DNA of 64,000 nt from Micromonospora echinospora (GTDB taxonomy: Bacteria > Actinomycetota > Actinomycetes > Mycobacteriales > Micromonosporaceae), in assembly GCF_900091495.1 (NCBI RefSeq), contig NZ_LT607413.1, positions 868,001 through 932,000 of the forward strand, read 5' to 3'. The notes below the pieces were generated by a model. The model did no database searches. It was not told the DNA's origin and worked only from the letters and a program-made list of their open reading frames with translations. Positions 1 to 8,477 of this stretch are shown here, piece after piece. The position numbers and the translations under genes are program-made. The first letter of the stretch is position 1; each line of letters begins with the position of its first letter.

Positions 1-360
1 CCGGACGCTGTCCCCAGGAGCGGCCGGAGGCCAGTGGATCAGCCACAGGTCGACGTGACCGGTCTCCAGGGCGGCCAGGCTGGCCTCCAGGACGTGCCGT
101 TCGCGCCGGACCCCGTCCGAGGGGATCTTGGTGGTGACGAAGACGTCGTCCCGGTGCAGCCCGCTGTCCCGGATGGCCCGGCCCACCTCCTTCTCGTTGC
201 CGTACATGGTGGCGGTGTCGACGTGCCGGTAGCCGACGGCGAGGGCGGTCCGCACGGCGTCGTAGGCGGACTGGCCGGACGCCTGCCAGGTGCCGAAGCC
301 GAGCAGCGGCATCCGGACCCGCTCGGGCAGGGTCACGGTGGGTTGGTCGGACGGACTCAT
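1..360 (-). CDS. Aldo/keto reductase, 5'-part only (runs off the window)
   Basis: The N-terminal 120 residues of an AKR-superfamily NAD(P)H-dependent carbonyl reductase can be read on the minus strand; the rest lies beyond base 1. ATG is at 360. The family catalytic tetrad is visible: Asp and Tyr in DTATMYGNE, Lys in VTTK, His in LIHWP. The N-terminus PLLGFGTWQ is the usual first beta strand. The closest relatives by motif are the 2,5-diketo-D-gluconate reductase-like AKRs, the same subfamily as the complete gene at 35348. It is divergent from the gene at 433 with only 72 bases between. Substrate cannot be told from sequence. Confidence 0.9.
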   Translation of the reverse strand, partial: MSPSDQPTVTLPERVRMPLLGFGTWQASGQSAYDAVRTALAVGYRHVDTATMYGNEKEVGRAIRDSGLHRDDVFVTTKIPSDGVRRERHVLEASLAALETGHVDLWLIHWPPAAPGDSVR

Positions 361-432
361 GCCGGTCCGCGTACCCGCCCGCCGCGCTCCCATGCCGCTG
401 CGGGGTCGTCCGGATTCGCGGACAATGTCCCC

Positions 433-1500
433 ATGGCGGACCGGCTGCGCGAGTACCGGCGCAAACGCGACGCCGGGCGTACCCCGGAACCGGTGCCGGA
501 GCGGTCGCCACGGCGGCGGGAGCGGGGTGACGGACGGGGCCGGTTCGTGATCCAGCAGCACCACGCCCGCAGCCTGCACTGGGACCTGCGCCTGGAACGC
601 GACGGCGTGCTGGTCTCCTGGGCCGTGCCACGTGGCCTGCCGCGCGAGCCCGGCCGCAACCACCTGGCCGTGCACACCGAGGACCATCCGATCGAGTACC
701 TCGACTTCCACGGCGACATCCCGGCCGGCGAGTACGGCGGCGGCCGGATGACCATCCACGACCGGGGCACGTACCGGTGTGAGAAGTGGCGCGACGACGA
801 GGTGGTCGTGCGGCTGTCCGGTGAGCGGACCACCGGCCGGTACGTGCTCTTCGCCACCGGCGGCACGGACCGCGACTGGATGGTCCGGCGCACCGACCCG
901 GCCCCGCCGGGCTGGGTGAGCATGCCCGAGCGGATCGCGCCGATGCGCCCCACGACCGCCGCGAAGCTGCCGACCGACGCCGGTGCCTGGGGGTACGAGC
1001 TGCGCTGGGACGGGGTACGCGCGCTGGCGTACGTCTCCGGCGGCCGGCTGCGGCTGGCCGCCCCGGCGGACCGGGACGGGGAGCGGGACGTCACGGGGGC
1101 GTACCCCTGGCTGCGGGACATGGCCGAGGCGCTGGCCCCGACCGAGGTGGTGCTGGACGGGATCCTGGTCGACATCGACGCCGCCGGTCGGGTCCGCCCG
1201 CCCCGACCGGCCCGCGCCGGACGCACCGACCCCACCGGTCAGTACCTCGTGGTCGACCTGCTCTGGCTCGACGGGGTGTCCAGCGTCGACGTGCCGTACG
1301 CCCAGCGCCGGGAGCTGCTCGACGGGCTGGCCCTGGGCGGCCCGCACTGGCAGACCACGCCCTGGTTCCCCGGCGCGGGCGCGGAGACCCTGGCCACCGC
1401 CCGGACGCAGGAGCTGCCGGGCGTGCTGGCGAAGCGGCTGGACGCCGCGTACGAACCGGGCCGGCGCAGCCCACAGTGGCTCAGCATCGACACCCACTGA
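433..1500 (+). CDS. LigD-type 3'-phosphoesterase fused to a degenerate ATP-dependent ligase domain
   Basis: 355 residues from ATG 433; the open frame extends upstream but that part lies over the divergent reductase. Residues about 35-150 form the LigD phosphoesterase domain that trims 3' ends in bacterial non-homologous end joining: QQHHARSLHWDLRLE and EDHPIEY carry the expected metal and catalytic His/Asp/Arg. From about residue 180 the protein aligns by motif to the LigD adenylyltransferase, but nucleotidyl-transfer residues are lost: motif I KxDG reads RWDG, the motif III LDGE glutamate is Ile (LDGILV), motif IV EG is PG, and the C-terminal WLKIK reads WLSID. It is therefore probably an active end-processing nuclease with a non-catalytic ligase fold used for binding. 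No Ku or polymerase domain lies beside it. Confidence 0.85.
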   Translation: MADRLREYRRKRDAGRTPEPVPERSPRRRERGDGRGRFVIQQHHARSLHWDLRLERDGVLVSWAVPRGLPREPGRNHLAVHTEDHPIEYLDFHGDIPAGEYGGGRMTIHDRGTYRCEKWRDDEVVVRLSGERTTGRYVLFATGGTDRDWMVRRTDPAPPGWVSMPERIAPMRPTTAAKLPTDAGAWGYELRWDGVRALAYVSGGRLRLAAPADRDGERDVTGAYPWLRDMAEALAPTEVVLDGILVDIDAAGRVRPPRPARAGRTDPTGQYLVVDLLWLDGVSSVDVPYAQRRELLDGLALGGPHWQTTPWFPGAGAETLATARTQELPGVLAKRLDAAYEPGRRSPQWLSIDTH

Positions 1501-1539
1501 CCACCCCCACGCCGGGCGGGCTGGGGCTGGGGCTGGGGT

Positions 1540-1594
1540 GGTAGCAGGGGCCCCTTGTTACCGCTTTTTGCCGAGCAGGGGTCCCCTGCAACCA
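1540..1594 (+). repeat. Intergenic double-palindrome element, copy A (terminator-like)
   Basis: GGTAGCAGGGGCCCCTTGTTACC forms a 23-base dyad followed directly by GCTTTTTG, then a second dyad around GCAGGGGTCCCCTGC. Three other copies lie at 17763, 56358 and 62593. This one sits between two convergent genes, with the T-run downstream of the ligase-like gene in its direction of transcription. Confidence 0.8.
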
Positions 1595-1707
1595 CGCCAG
1601 CCCAGCCCACACCTGCCACCACCCGAGCCGCGCCTCGCACGGCCGTGGGCCGCGCGCGGCGGGTGCCGGGCACGGCCCACGGGGTGGTGAGGACCGGCTG
1701 GTGCGGT

Positions 1708-3117
1708 CTACCGGTAGGTGATGTCGGACGGGGAGTAGAAGCAGTTGACGCCGTCCGCGCCCTCACCGATCAGCGTCGGCTCGCTGCCCTTCGGCACGCC
1801 CTTGTACTTCTGGCAGATCGAGGTCTTACGGTCGGGGTCGTTGAGGATCGTGATCCGGCTGAACCGGGCGGTGTCGCCCCAGTTGGTGTTGATGCCGGCC
1901 AGCGCCTTGGTCGAGGTCGCGGTCACGTTGTCCATCACCACGTGCCGCTGGTACGACGTGGAGCAGTTGCCGCACGCCCGGTAGAGCTTGCCGGAGGACT
2001 CCACCCGGAAGTTCCTGATGTAGACGGTGCCCGAGCCGTTGTGCTGGAACACCTTGTCCGACGCGGAGCGCGCGCCGCCGCCGTCGACGGTGTACGTGGT
2101 GCCGCCCCGGAAGGTGGCGGCGTCCTCGCCCACGTCCTCCCACCAGACGTTGATCAGGGTGCAGTTGCCCTCGCAGTGCACGCCGTCACCGGCGGGGGCA
2201 CCGATGATGACGTTGCGCAGGGTCGCCCCGGCGGCGAGCACGAACATCGGGTCCTGGCTCTCGCCCTGGCCACCGTCGCCGATGCCGTAGTACCGCTTCA
2301 TCCCGAGGTCCTGGTTGCCCGAGATCGGGATGGTGTCGTCCACCTTCACCTGGCCGGCCGGGGTCGGCCAGCTGGCCGGTGGCGGCGTGGTCGGTGGCGG
2401 GGTGGTGGGCGGCGGCGTGGTCGGTGGCGGGGTGGTCGGCGGGTTGCTGGTGGGCGGGGCCGTGGTGGGCGGGGTGGTGGGCGTGGAGCCGGCGGAGTCC
2501 ACCGCGACGTCGTCGAAGCTGCCGCTGGCGTACGCGGTGACCAGGCCGATCCGGCCGGAGCCGACCAGGCTGTCGCTGCCCGAACCGACCTGGGTGCCGT
2601 TGACGAAGCCACGGATGGTGCTGCCGCTGGCCTCGATCCGCAGGGTGTACCAGGAACCGGCGGCGGTGCCGACGGAGGCCGAGCCGAGCGTGGTGATCTG
2701 GCTGCCGTTGACCGCCTGGAGCGCGGCCTGGCCGGAACCGAGGAGGGCCAGCCGGTACATCTTGGTGCTGCTGGCGGAGCGGGCGGCCAGACCGACCAGC
2801 CCGGTGGACGAGTCGTAGGCCAGCGGCTTCACCCGGGCCTGCACCTGGTAGTCGGTCCAGCCGGTCTGGCCGGCGAACTGGCGGGCCAGTTCGCTGCCGG
2901 AGTTGGACTGGGTCAGGACGCCGGAGCCGTCGGTGGCGACCGTCCAGCTGCCACCGGACTTGGACCAGCCGTTGGCGTTGCCGTCGTCGAAGTTGTCGGA
3001 GAAGAGGGTGGCGGCGAAGGCCGAGGTGCCCATGCCGGCGGCGAGGGCGACGGCGGTCGCGCCGGCACCGACGGCGGCGAGCAGCGCCCGTCGGTGAACG
3101 GTGCGTCTGATCTGCAC
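1708..3117 (-). CDS. Secreted pectate lyase (PL3-like) with N-terminal lectin-like domain
   Basis: 469 residues from GTG 3117, preceded by AAGGAGG ten bases upstream. A twin-arginine-flavoured signal (RRTVHRRALLAAVG then an Ala-rich core ending SAFA) directs export. Residues about 38-205 form a beta-sandwich of the LamG/DUF1080 type, probably glycan-binding. A Thr/Pro linker of repeated TTPPP follows (about 213-255). The C-terminal 210 residues match the PL3 pectate lyase pattern: a right-handed beta helix with GDGVHCEG, WWEDVGEDAATF and a Cys-rich CGNCST loop. It cleaves polygalacturonate by beta-elimination outside the cell. A LacI-type operator-like palindrome lies 147 bases upstream. Confidence 0.88.
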   Translation of the reverse strand: MQIRRTVHRRALLAAVGAGATAVALAAGMGTSAFAATLFSDNFDDGNANGWSKSGGSWTVATDGSGVLTQSNSGSELARQFAGQTGWTDYQVQARVKPLAYDSSTGLVGLAARSASSTKMYRLALLGSGQAALQAVNGSQITTLGSASVGTAAGSWYTLRIEASGSTIRGFVNGTQVGSGSDSLVGSGRIGLVTAYASGSFDDVAVDSAGSTPTTPPTTAPPTSNPPTTPPPTTPPPTTPPPTTPPPASWPTPAGQVKVDDTIPISGNQDLGMKRYYGIGDGGQGESQDPMFVLAAGATLRNVIIGAPAGDGVHCEGNCTLINVWWEDVGEDAATFRGGTTYTVDGGGARSASDKVFQHNGSGTVYIRNFRVESSGKLYRACGNCSTSYQRHVVMDNVTATSTKALAGINTNWGDTARFSRITILNDPDRKTSICQKYKGVPKGSEPTLIGEGADGVNCFYSPSDITYR

Positions 3118-3263
3118 GGGGGGTGTCCTCCTTGACAGCGGTGTGATGACGGTCGGGGGACCGCGCCTGTCGCGGGACGGCGACATGGGGACGGCGCGCC
3201 CAGGGACCGTCCGGCCCCGCCGAAGGCCCGGACTCCGTGCGGGGGACCCGGATGGGAAGCCCA

Positions 3264-3277
3264 GGAAAGGGCTTTCC
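3264..3277. promoter_or_regulatory. Candidate LacI-family operator upstream of the pectate lyase
   Basis: GGAAAGGGCTTTCC: perfect GGAAAG/CTTTCC arms around two bases. This resembles catabolite or LacI-family operators found upstream of secreted glycan-degrading enzymes in actinomycetes. The matching regulator is not in the window. Confidence 0.45.
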
Positions 3278-3364
3278 CATCCGCGCCCAAGGCTAGGGAG
3301 TGACGCACACCACCGTCAATGGCTGGCATGTGCAGGCTTGTTGCAGTCGTACGCCGCGGGCGGT

Positions 3365-5146
3365 TCAGTCACCGCCCGGCGCGGTCAGCTCCCAGGCCGC
3401 GTTGACCAGTCCGATGTGGGACAGCGCCTGCGGGAAGTTGCCGAGCATTCCACCGGTGACCGGGTCGACCTGTTCGGCGAGGAGCCCGAGGTCGTTGGCG
3501 TGCCCGGCCACCCGGACGAAGAGCGCCTCGGCCCGGTCCCGCTCGCCGGCCTTGACGAGGCACTGCACCAGCCAGAACGAGCAGAGCAGGAACCCGCCCG
3601 GGTCGCTCGACCAGCGCCGGACCAGCCCGTCCGGAGTGGCCAGTTCCCGCTCGACCGCCGCGATGGTGGCCCGCATCCGGGGGTCGGTGGCGGGCAGGAA
3701 CCCGACCACCGGCAGGTAGAGCGCGGAGGCGTCCAGCTCGTCGGAGCCGAACGCGCCGGTGTACGCGCCGGCCCGCTCGTTCCAGCCCTGCTCCAGGACC
3801 GTCGCGCGGATCTCGTCGCGCACCGCCCGCCAGCGCACCGGATCGGCCCGGTCGCCGAGCCGGGGGGCCAGCTCCACCGCGAGCCGCATCGCCACCCAGC
3901 AGAGCGCCTTGGAGGAGAGGTGGTGGCGCTCCTCCTCCCGGGTCTCCCACATCCCCCGGTCCGGCAGCCGCCAGGTCGCGGCCACCTGCTCGGTCAACCC
4001 GACCACCATCTCCCGCAGTTCGTCGTCGAGCTGCTCACCGAGGTACTCGTGCAGCCGCCACACCGCCGAGACCATCTCACCGGGCACGTCCAGCTGGCGT
4101 TGCCGCCAGGCGTCGTTGCCCAGCCGCACCGGTCGGCTGTCGGCGTACCCGCGCAGGTGCGTGACGTCGTGCTCGGCGAGACCCCGCTCCCCCTCCAGGC
4201 CGAAGAGCACCGGCACCGGGGCGTCGCGGAGCTGGCCGATCGACCGGGCCGCCCAGGCGAAGAGGCGGGACGCCTCGTCCGGGCAGGCCGCCACCCAGAG
4301 CGCGTGCAGGGTCATCGCGAAGTCGCGCAGCCAGGAGTAGCGGTAGTCGTAGTTGCGGTCACCCCCGAGCCGCTCCGGCAGGGAGGTGGTGAGGGCGGCG
4401 GCGACCGCACCGCTGCGGGTGTACGTCAGCCCCTGGAGCACCGTCGCGCTGTGTCGTACCAGGGCGGTGTGCCGGCCCTGGTAGCGGTGCGCCTCCCGGA
4501 AGGCCTGCCAGGCGAGGACCGTGTCGGCGAGCGCGTCGACCGGGTCGAGGCGCGCGGGTGTCCCGTCGTACACCGGGGCGTACGCCAGGTCGAAGCCGAT
4601 CCGGTCGCCGGCGGCCACCGTGAAGTCCGCCCGGACCCGGTCCCGCTCCGCGCGCAGCGGCACGCCGCCGCGCAGCACCAGGGCGACCGGACCGGCCACG
4701 GCCCGTACCGCACCGTCCGGCAGCCGGTTCAGGTACGGCGTGAGCAGCCCGTACTCGGGGCGGGGGGTGAGTTCCAGCTGCATCGGCACCCGGCCGCTGA
4801 GCCCCTCGACCACCCGGAGCAGCACCGCCGGGGAGTTCCTTCCCACCTCGTGTGCCCGCGCGCCGGGCTCGGCGGCGAGCGCGTCGGTGACCGCGACGCT
4901 CCCCTCGGACGTGTGGTGGACGGTCCGCAGCACCAGCGTGTCGGGCAGGTACGCCCGGTCCACCCGACCGGGGCCGACCGGGGCGAGCCGCCACCGCCCC
5001 GCCGCGTCGTCGAGGAGCCGCCCGAACACGGCGGGCGAGTCGAAGCGGTCGGGGCACCACCAGTCGACCGAGCCGTCCCGGCCGACCAGCGCGCCGGAAC
5101 GGCAGTCGGAGAGGAACCCGTAGTCGGAGATCACCGGCCGGTCCAC
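3365..5146 (-). CDS. GH15-family glucoamylase/trehalase-like glycoside hydrolase
   Basis: 593 residues, no signal peptide, so cytoplasmic. The N-terminus PVISDYGFLSDCRSGALVGRDGSVDWWC is the characteristic GH15 super-sandwich start, and the (alpha/alpha)6 barrel begins near DRNYDYRYSWLRDF. The first acidic residue is expected in MWETREEERHHLSSKALCW and the second near SDELDAS. GH15 enzymes hydrolyse alpha-glucosidic bonds; in actinomycetes many of this length act on trehalose, but the substrate cannot be fixed here. GTG 5146 is used as the start because the conserved N-terminus begins there. The cupin at 5216 is upstream on the same strand with 69 bases between, so co-transcription is possible. 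Confidence 0.9.
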   Translation of the reverse strand: MDRPVISDYGFLSDCRSGALVGRDGSVDWWCPDRFDSPAVFGRLLDDAAGRWRLAPVGPGRVDRAYLPDTLVLRTVHHTSEGSVAVTDALAAEPGARAHEVGRNSPAVLLRVVEGLSGRVPMQLELTPRPEYGLLTPYLNRLPDGAVRAVAGPVALVLRGGVPLRAERDRVRADFTVAAGDRIGFDLAYAPVYDGTPARLDPVDALADTVLAWQAFREAHRYQGRHTALVRHSATVLQGLTYTRSGAVAAALTTSLPERLGGDRNYDYRYSWLRDFAMTLHALWVAACPDEASRLFAWAARSIGQLRDAPVPVLFGLEGERGLAEHDVTHLRGYADSRPVRLGNDAWRQRQLDVPGEMVSAVWRLHEYLGEQLDDELREMVVGLTEQVAATWRLPDRGMWETREEERHHLSSKALCWVAMRLAVELAPRLGDRADPVRWRAVRDEIRATVLEQGWNERAGAYTGAFGSDELDASALYLPVVGFLPATDPRMRATIAAVERELATPDGLVRRWSSDPGGFLLCSFWLVQCLVKAGERDRAEALFVRVAGHANDLGLLAEQVDPVTGGMLGNFPQALSHIGLVNAAWELTAPGGD

Positions 5147-5215
5147 CCGCCCGGCGTACCCCGATCCGGCGCGTTCAGGCCCGGGGCCGGCGGCAGGCCG
5201 CCGACCCGGTCCGGG

Positions 5216-5608
5216 TCACGCGTTCGGCGGCTCGTCCTTGCCAGCGGCCTCCATCTCGTCGGCCTCCTCCTTGGTCCGGTGCACGACCTGGTCGGCGTGC
5301 TCGGGCGGGCCGTAGACGGTGTACAGGACCAGCGGGTTGGGGCCGGTGTTGACGAAGTTGTGCTTCGTGCCGGCCGGGACGACCACCAGGTCGCCCTGGT
5401 TCACCGTCTTCGTCTCGCCCGCGACCCGGGCCTCGCCGGTGCCGCTGACGAAGGTCAGGATCTGGTCGATGCCCTCGTGGACCTCCTCGCCGATCTCCCC
5501 ACCCGGCGGGATCGTCATGATCACCAGCTGGGTCTGCTGTCCGGTCCACAGCACCCGACGGAAGTCCGGGCTCCGTTCGGCGACGGTCGCGATCGTGTAG
5601 TGCTCCAT
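5216..5608 (-). CDS. Single-domain cupin protein
   Basis: 130 residues from ATG 5608. It has the two cupin motifs: motif 1 around GGEIGEEVHEGIDQILTF and motif 2 around VPAGTKHNF. The metal set looks partial: His, Glu and a late His are present, but the usual HxH of motif 1 reads VHE. The family includes small dioxygenases, isomerases and non-catalytic sugar binders; nothing here picks one. The acidic, lysine-rich C-terminal 25 residues look like an exposed tail. The gene is divergent from the kinase operon that begins at 6087. Confidence 0.8.
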   Translation of the reverse strand: MEHYTIATVAERSPDFRRVLWTGQQTQLVIMTIPPGGEIGEEVHEGIDQILTFVSGTGEARVAGETKTVNQGDLVVVPAGTKHNFVNTGPNPLVLYTVYGPPEHADQVVHRTKEEADEMEAAGKDEPPNA

Positions 5609-6086
5609 GTCGCGCTCATACCCGGTACCGGCCCCGGTCACGCCGTGACCACCGAATGGTGGACTTTTCCACAACGGCCGGGTTTGCGGCTGCCCGCGAT
5701 GGGCATGATGCAAACTGACCGGCGCGCACGGAGAGGTCGGTCGAGCCAGGTCCCCGCTGGCGTACCGCCGCAGGCTGCGACGGTGGGAGACGGCCAGAGC
5801 GCGGCGACGTGACGATCCATCGGGATCGAAACGGCGCCGCGCGCTCGTGTGGCGGCACCGTCGCCCGCCGGACCGGGGCATCCGCACCCGTGGCCGTTCA
5901 TCCGCCGCCCCGGCGATACCACCCCAAACCACCCCGCCCACACCGCGAGACCGTCGACCCCCGGTCGGCCGTTGGGCCGAACGTCGGATACTTGCCCGTT
6001 CGACCACGGCGCGGGCCCTCCCGCACCCCGCCGGCAGACCCCACAATGGAGGGCCGGTCACGGGTGCGGCAGCGGGAGGGACGAGC
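5609..6086. other. Divergent intergenic region between cupin and kinase operon
   Basis: 478 bases with no convincing gene. The open frames here lack ribosome sites and carry no recognisable protein motif. It must hold the promoters for both directions. A TTTTCCACA at about 5664 resembles a DnaA box with one mismatch, but it is alone. A GGGAGGG ribosome site lies at 6074-6080 for the TTG start at 6087. Confidence 0.6.
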
Positions 6087-7205
6087 TTGAATCAGGAGAC
6101 TGAGCCGAGCGCGGCGACGACAGCCGCCCCGTCGAGCAGCCCACGGTCCCGGCAACTCCGGCTCGTGGCGCTGACGGTCGTGCTGACCGTGCTGGCGGTG
6201 GCGCTGGTCCCCGTCGTGCTCAACCTCGGCCCGCCGACCCGCGACGAGCTGATGGAGCGGGCCGGCATGAAGGGCAAGCGGGAGCTGCTCATCGGGGTCA
6301 AGGACGACCAGCCCGGCATCGCGTTGCAGCTGCCCGGGGGCGGCTGGCAGGGCTTCGACATCGACGTCGCCTACATGATCGCCAGCTACCTGGACTTCGA
6401 CCGCAGCAAGGTCGTGCTGCTGCCGATCGAGAGCGAGGACCGGGCCCGTCGGCAGGCCCCCTACAACGACCGGTTCGTCACCGTCGACATGGTGATCGCC
6501 TCGTACAGCGTCACCGACGAACGGACCCGCGAGGGGGCCACCTTCTCCGCCCCGTACCTGCACACCGAGCAGTCGGTGGTCACCCGGGCAAACGAGCCCG
6601 GCCCGGTGAGCAGCCTGGAGGACCTGCGCGGGCGGCGGGTGTGCACGCTCACCACCTCGACCTCGCAGGCCCGCCTGCGCGACGTGGGCGCCGAGGCGTA
6701 CGGACGGAACAAGATCAGCGAGTGCGTCCAGGAACTGCACGACGGGCGCACCGACGCGGTCACCACCGACGCGGCGATCCTGGCCGGCTTCGTGACCGCC
6801 AGTCAGGACCCGGACGCCTTCCCCACCACCCTCAAGAACGTCAAGCCCCTGCGGCACTGGGACATCGGCTCGTCCCCGCAGGAACGTTGGGGCGTCAACA
6901 CCGGCCCCAACACCGCCCTGCGTGACCTGGTCGACCTCGCGCTGCACGCCTCCGCGAAGGACGACGAGAACAAGGTCTGGGAGGAGGCGTACGACGACAA
7001 CCTCCGCTGGCAGCAGCCGTTCAACCGGCCGCAGTCGGTGGCGGAGGAGCAGCAGCCCGAGCCGAGGAAGGTGGAGGTACGGCAGTGGCCGTGGGAGAGG
7101 TTCGCGCTACCGCTGCCGGGTCACCCCGGACCGCCGACGCCGCCGGTACGCTCGGCCGCCCGCGTCGGACGGCCGGGGCGCGGCAGGCGCAGCAGTGGCT
7201 GCTGA
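6087..7205 (+). CDS. GlnH-like family-3 solute-binding protein, membrane-anchored
   Basis: 372 residues from TTG 6087, chosen because GGGAGGG stands six bases upstream and no ATG or GTG fits. One membrane segment (about 30-50, LVALTVVLTVLAVALVPVVL) replaces the lipobox found in mycobacterial GlnH. Residues about 65-290 form a periplasmic-binding-protein type II domain of the amino-acid class (ELLIGVKDDQPGIALQ, GFDIDVAYMIA, FSAPYLHTEQ). In Mycobacterium, GlnH senses aspartate/glutamate and signals through GlnX to PknG; the same genes are here, so a sensor role is more likely than transport (no ABC permease is near). The last 40 codons overlap the next gene and look unlike the rest of the domain. 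Confidence 0.88.
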   Translation: MNQETEPSAATTAAPSSSPRSRQLRLVALTVVLTVLAVALVPVVLNLGPPTRDELMERAGMKGKRELLIGVKDDQPGIALQLPGGGWQGFDIDVAYMIASYLDFDRSKVVLLPIESEDRARRQAPYNDRFVTVDMVIASYSVTDERTREGATFSAPYLHTEQSVVTRANEPGPVSSLEDLRGRRVCTLTTSTSQARLRDVGAEAYGRNKISECVQELHDGRTDAVTTDAAILAGFVTASQDPDAFPTTLKNVKPLRHWDIGSSPQERWGVNTGPNTALRDLVDLALHASAKDDENKVWEEAYDDNLRWQQPFNRPQSVAEEQQPEPRKVEVRQWPWERFALPLPGHPGPPTPPVRSAARVGRPGRGRRSSGC

Positions 7206-8167
7206 CGCTCCTCCCGGCGTTCCCCGTCCTGCTGCTGGTGCTGCGGCTGTGGCAGCTCAGCCGGCAGGACATGCCCACGATGCTGCTGCTGGTGCAGTAC
7301 GTCAGTCCACTCGGGCTGCTCAGCGCCCTGCTCATCGCGCTGGTGTGGGCGGTGCCGCTGGCCGTGCTGGTGGTCGGGGTGCTCGGCCGGCTGTTGCGGG
7401 TGAGCGCGCCGGACCGGTTCGATCCGGAGCGGTCGCTGCTCGCCTCCGGCACCGCCCGTACCCCGGGCTGGGTGCTCACCGCCGCGGTGGCGCTGGCCGC
7501 GCTCACCTGGCAACTGCGGTTCCTTCCGGCGCTGCTGATGCTCGCCCTCTGGCTGCTCGCCCTGCGCACCCGGTACCTCCACCCCGACCGGCCGCTGCGG
7601 ATCATGCTGGTCGGCCTGGCCTTGCCGGTGGCGGCGGCCGTGGTCGCGTACGCCGTGCTGGGTCCGGCCGTCTGGTCGGCGGTCCGGGCAGACGAGTGGA
7701 GCACCGTCGCGCTGCTGGCCGTGCCACCGGCCGCCGCCGCCGTGCTCACCGGCCCGCTCCCCCGGCGGGCCGCACCGGCCCTGACCCACGGCCTGGCCTA
7801 CACCGTCGCCGCCGCCCTTCCGCTGGTGATGGGGGCGGTGTTCCTGCGGGTGCCCGTCCTGCCCACGACCGCGGTCGAGGTCGCGTCGACGGATACCGGC
7901 CGGGCGACCGGTGTCGTGCTCGGGCACATGATCACGGTGACCGACACGTCGACGGTCGTGCTCGACCGGGGCGGTGTCGTCCGGTTCCTGCCCAACGGCC
8001 GGGTCCGGACGCAGACCCTCTGCTCCGAGGCCGCCCGGGTTCCGTTCAGCGTGGTCACCGTGCACGGGTGGCCGGTCGAGGAGACCGCCCTGGACTGGAT
8101 GATGCCCCGCCGCCCGGTCGTCGCGCCCGACCAACGCTGTTCCGGGCGGCCCGGTCCCGGTTCCTGA
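7085..8167 (+). CDS. Polytopic membrane protein of the PknG locus
   Basis: 360 residues from GTG 7085, with GGAGG seven bases upstream (7073-7077). About eight hydrophobic segments can be counted between residues 35 and 260 (for example LLTLLPAFPVLLLVLRLW and MLVGLALPVAAAVVAYAVL). The C-terminal 100 residues form a soluble, beta-rich region. I do not recognise a family. Its position between the GlnH-like and PknG-like genes suggests a membrane component of the same signalling system. It overlaps the preceding gene by 121 bases in another frame, which is unusual. It ends 310 bases before the kinase start, and that interval is filled with a 30-base minisatellite. Confidence 0.8.
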   Translation: MAVGEVRATAAGSPRTADAAGTLGRPRRTAGARQAQQWLLTLLPAFPVLLLVLRLWQLSRQDMPTMLLLVQYVSPLGLLSALLIALVWAVPLAVLVVGVLGRLLRVSAPDRFDPERSLLASGTARTPGWVLTAAVALAALTWQLRFLPALLMLALWLLALRTRYLHPDRPLRIMLVGLALPVAAAVVAYAVLGPAVWSAVRADEWSTVALLAVPPAAAAVLTGPLPRRAAPALTHGLAYTVAAALPLVMGAVFLRVPVLPTTAVEVASTDTGRATGVVLGHMITVTDTSTVVLDRGGVVRFLPNGRVRTQTLCSEAARVPFSVVTVHGWPVEETALDWMMPRRPVVAPDQRCSGRPGPGS

Positions 8168-8187
8168 CGGACGCCGCCCCGACCCGG

Positions 8188-8337
8188 GCGGTGGAGGACG
8201 CCGCGCGAAACAACCGGGCGGCGGAGGACACCGCACCGAACAACCGGGCGGTGGAGGACGCCGCGCGAAACAACCGGCCGGCGGAGGACACCGCACCGAA
8301 CAACCGGTCGGCGGAGGACGCCGCGCCGGGCGACCGG
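8188..8337 (+). repeat. 30-base minisatellite, five units, between membrane protein and kinase
   Basis: Units start at 8188, 8218, 8248, 8278 and 8308. They alternate two variants (GCGGTGGAGGACGCCGCGCG then AAACAACCGG, and GCGGCGGAGGACACCGCACC then GAACAACCGG), so a 60-base higher-order unit is also visible. The unit length is a multiple of three, so all frames give decapeptide repeats. The plus frame ending at TGA 8476-8478 gives charged repeats such as EDAARNNR and EDTAPNNR with high GC at third positions, and its stop overlaps the kinase ATG as TGATG. It could encode a disordered tail or a small coupled protein, but no clear start was found. Confidence 0.85.
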
Positions 8338-8477
8338 TACCGTCGGGCACACGACCTGCTCCGGGCCGCCCCGTACGAACCGACCGAGGCGACCGGACGG
8401 TCCACGGGTACGGCGACGAGGTGCGCCGTACCCTCGACGACCGGTGGCGACGAGGAGTCCGACGGGGGGCCCGCCTG

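Noticed and set aside
5660..5672. DnaA box-like TTTTCCACA as an origin signal
   Set aside because: It is a single imperfect box with no cluster, no dnaA or dnaN gene and no A/T-rich unwinding region.
3101..5812. Long plus-strand open frame opposite the GH15 and cupin genes
   Set aside because: It has low-complexity Arg/Gly/Pro composition and no ribosome site, and the minus-strand proteins have clear family motifs.
8188..8337. Possible CRISPR array
   Set aside because: The units are contiguous 30-base tandem repeats without unique spacers, and no cas genes are near.
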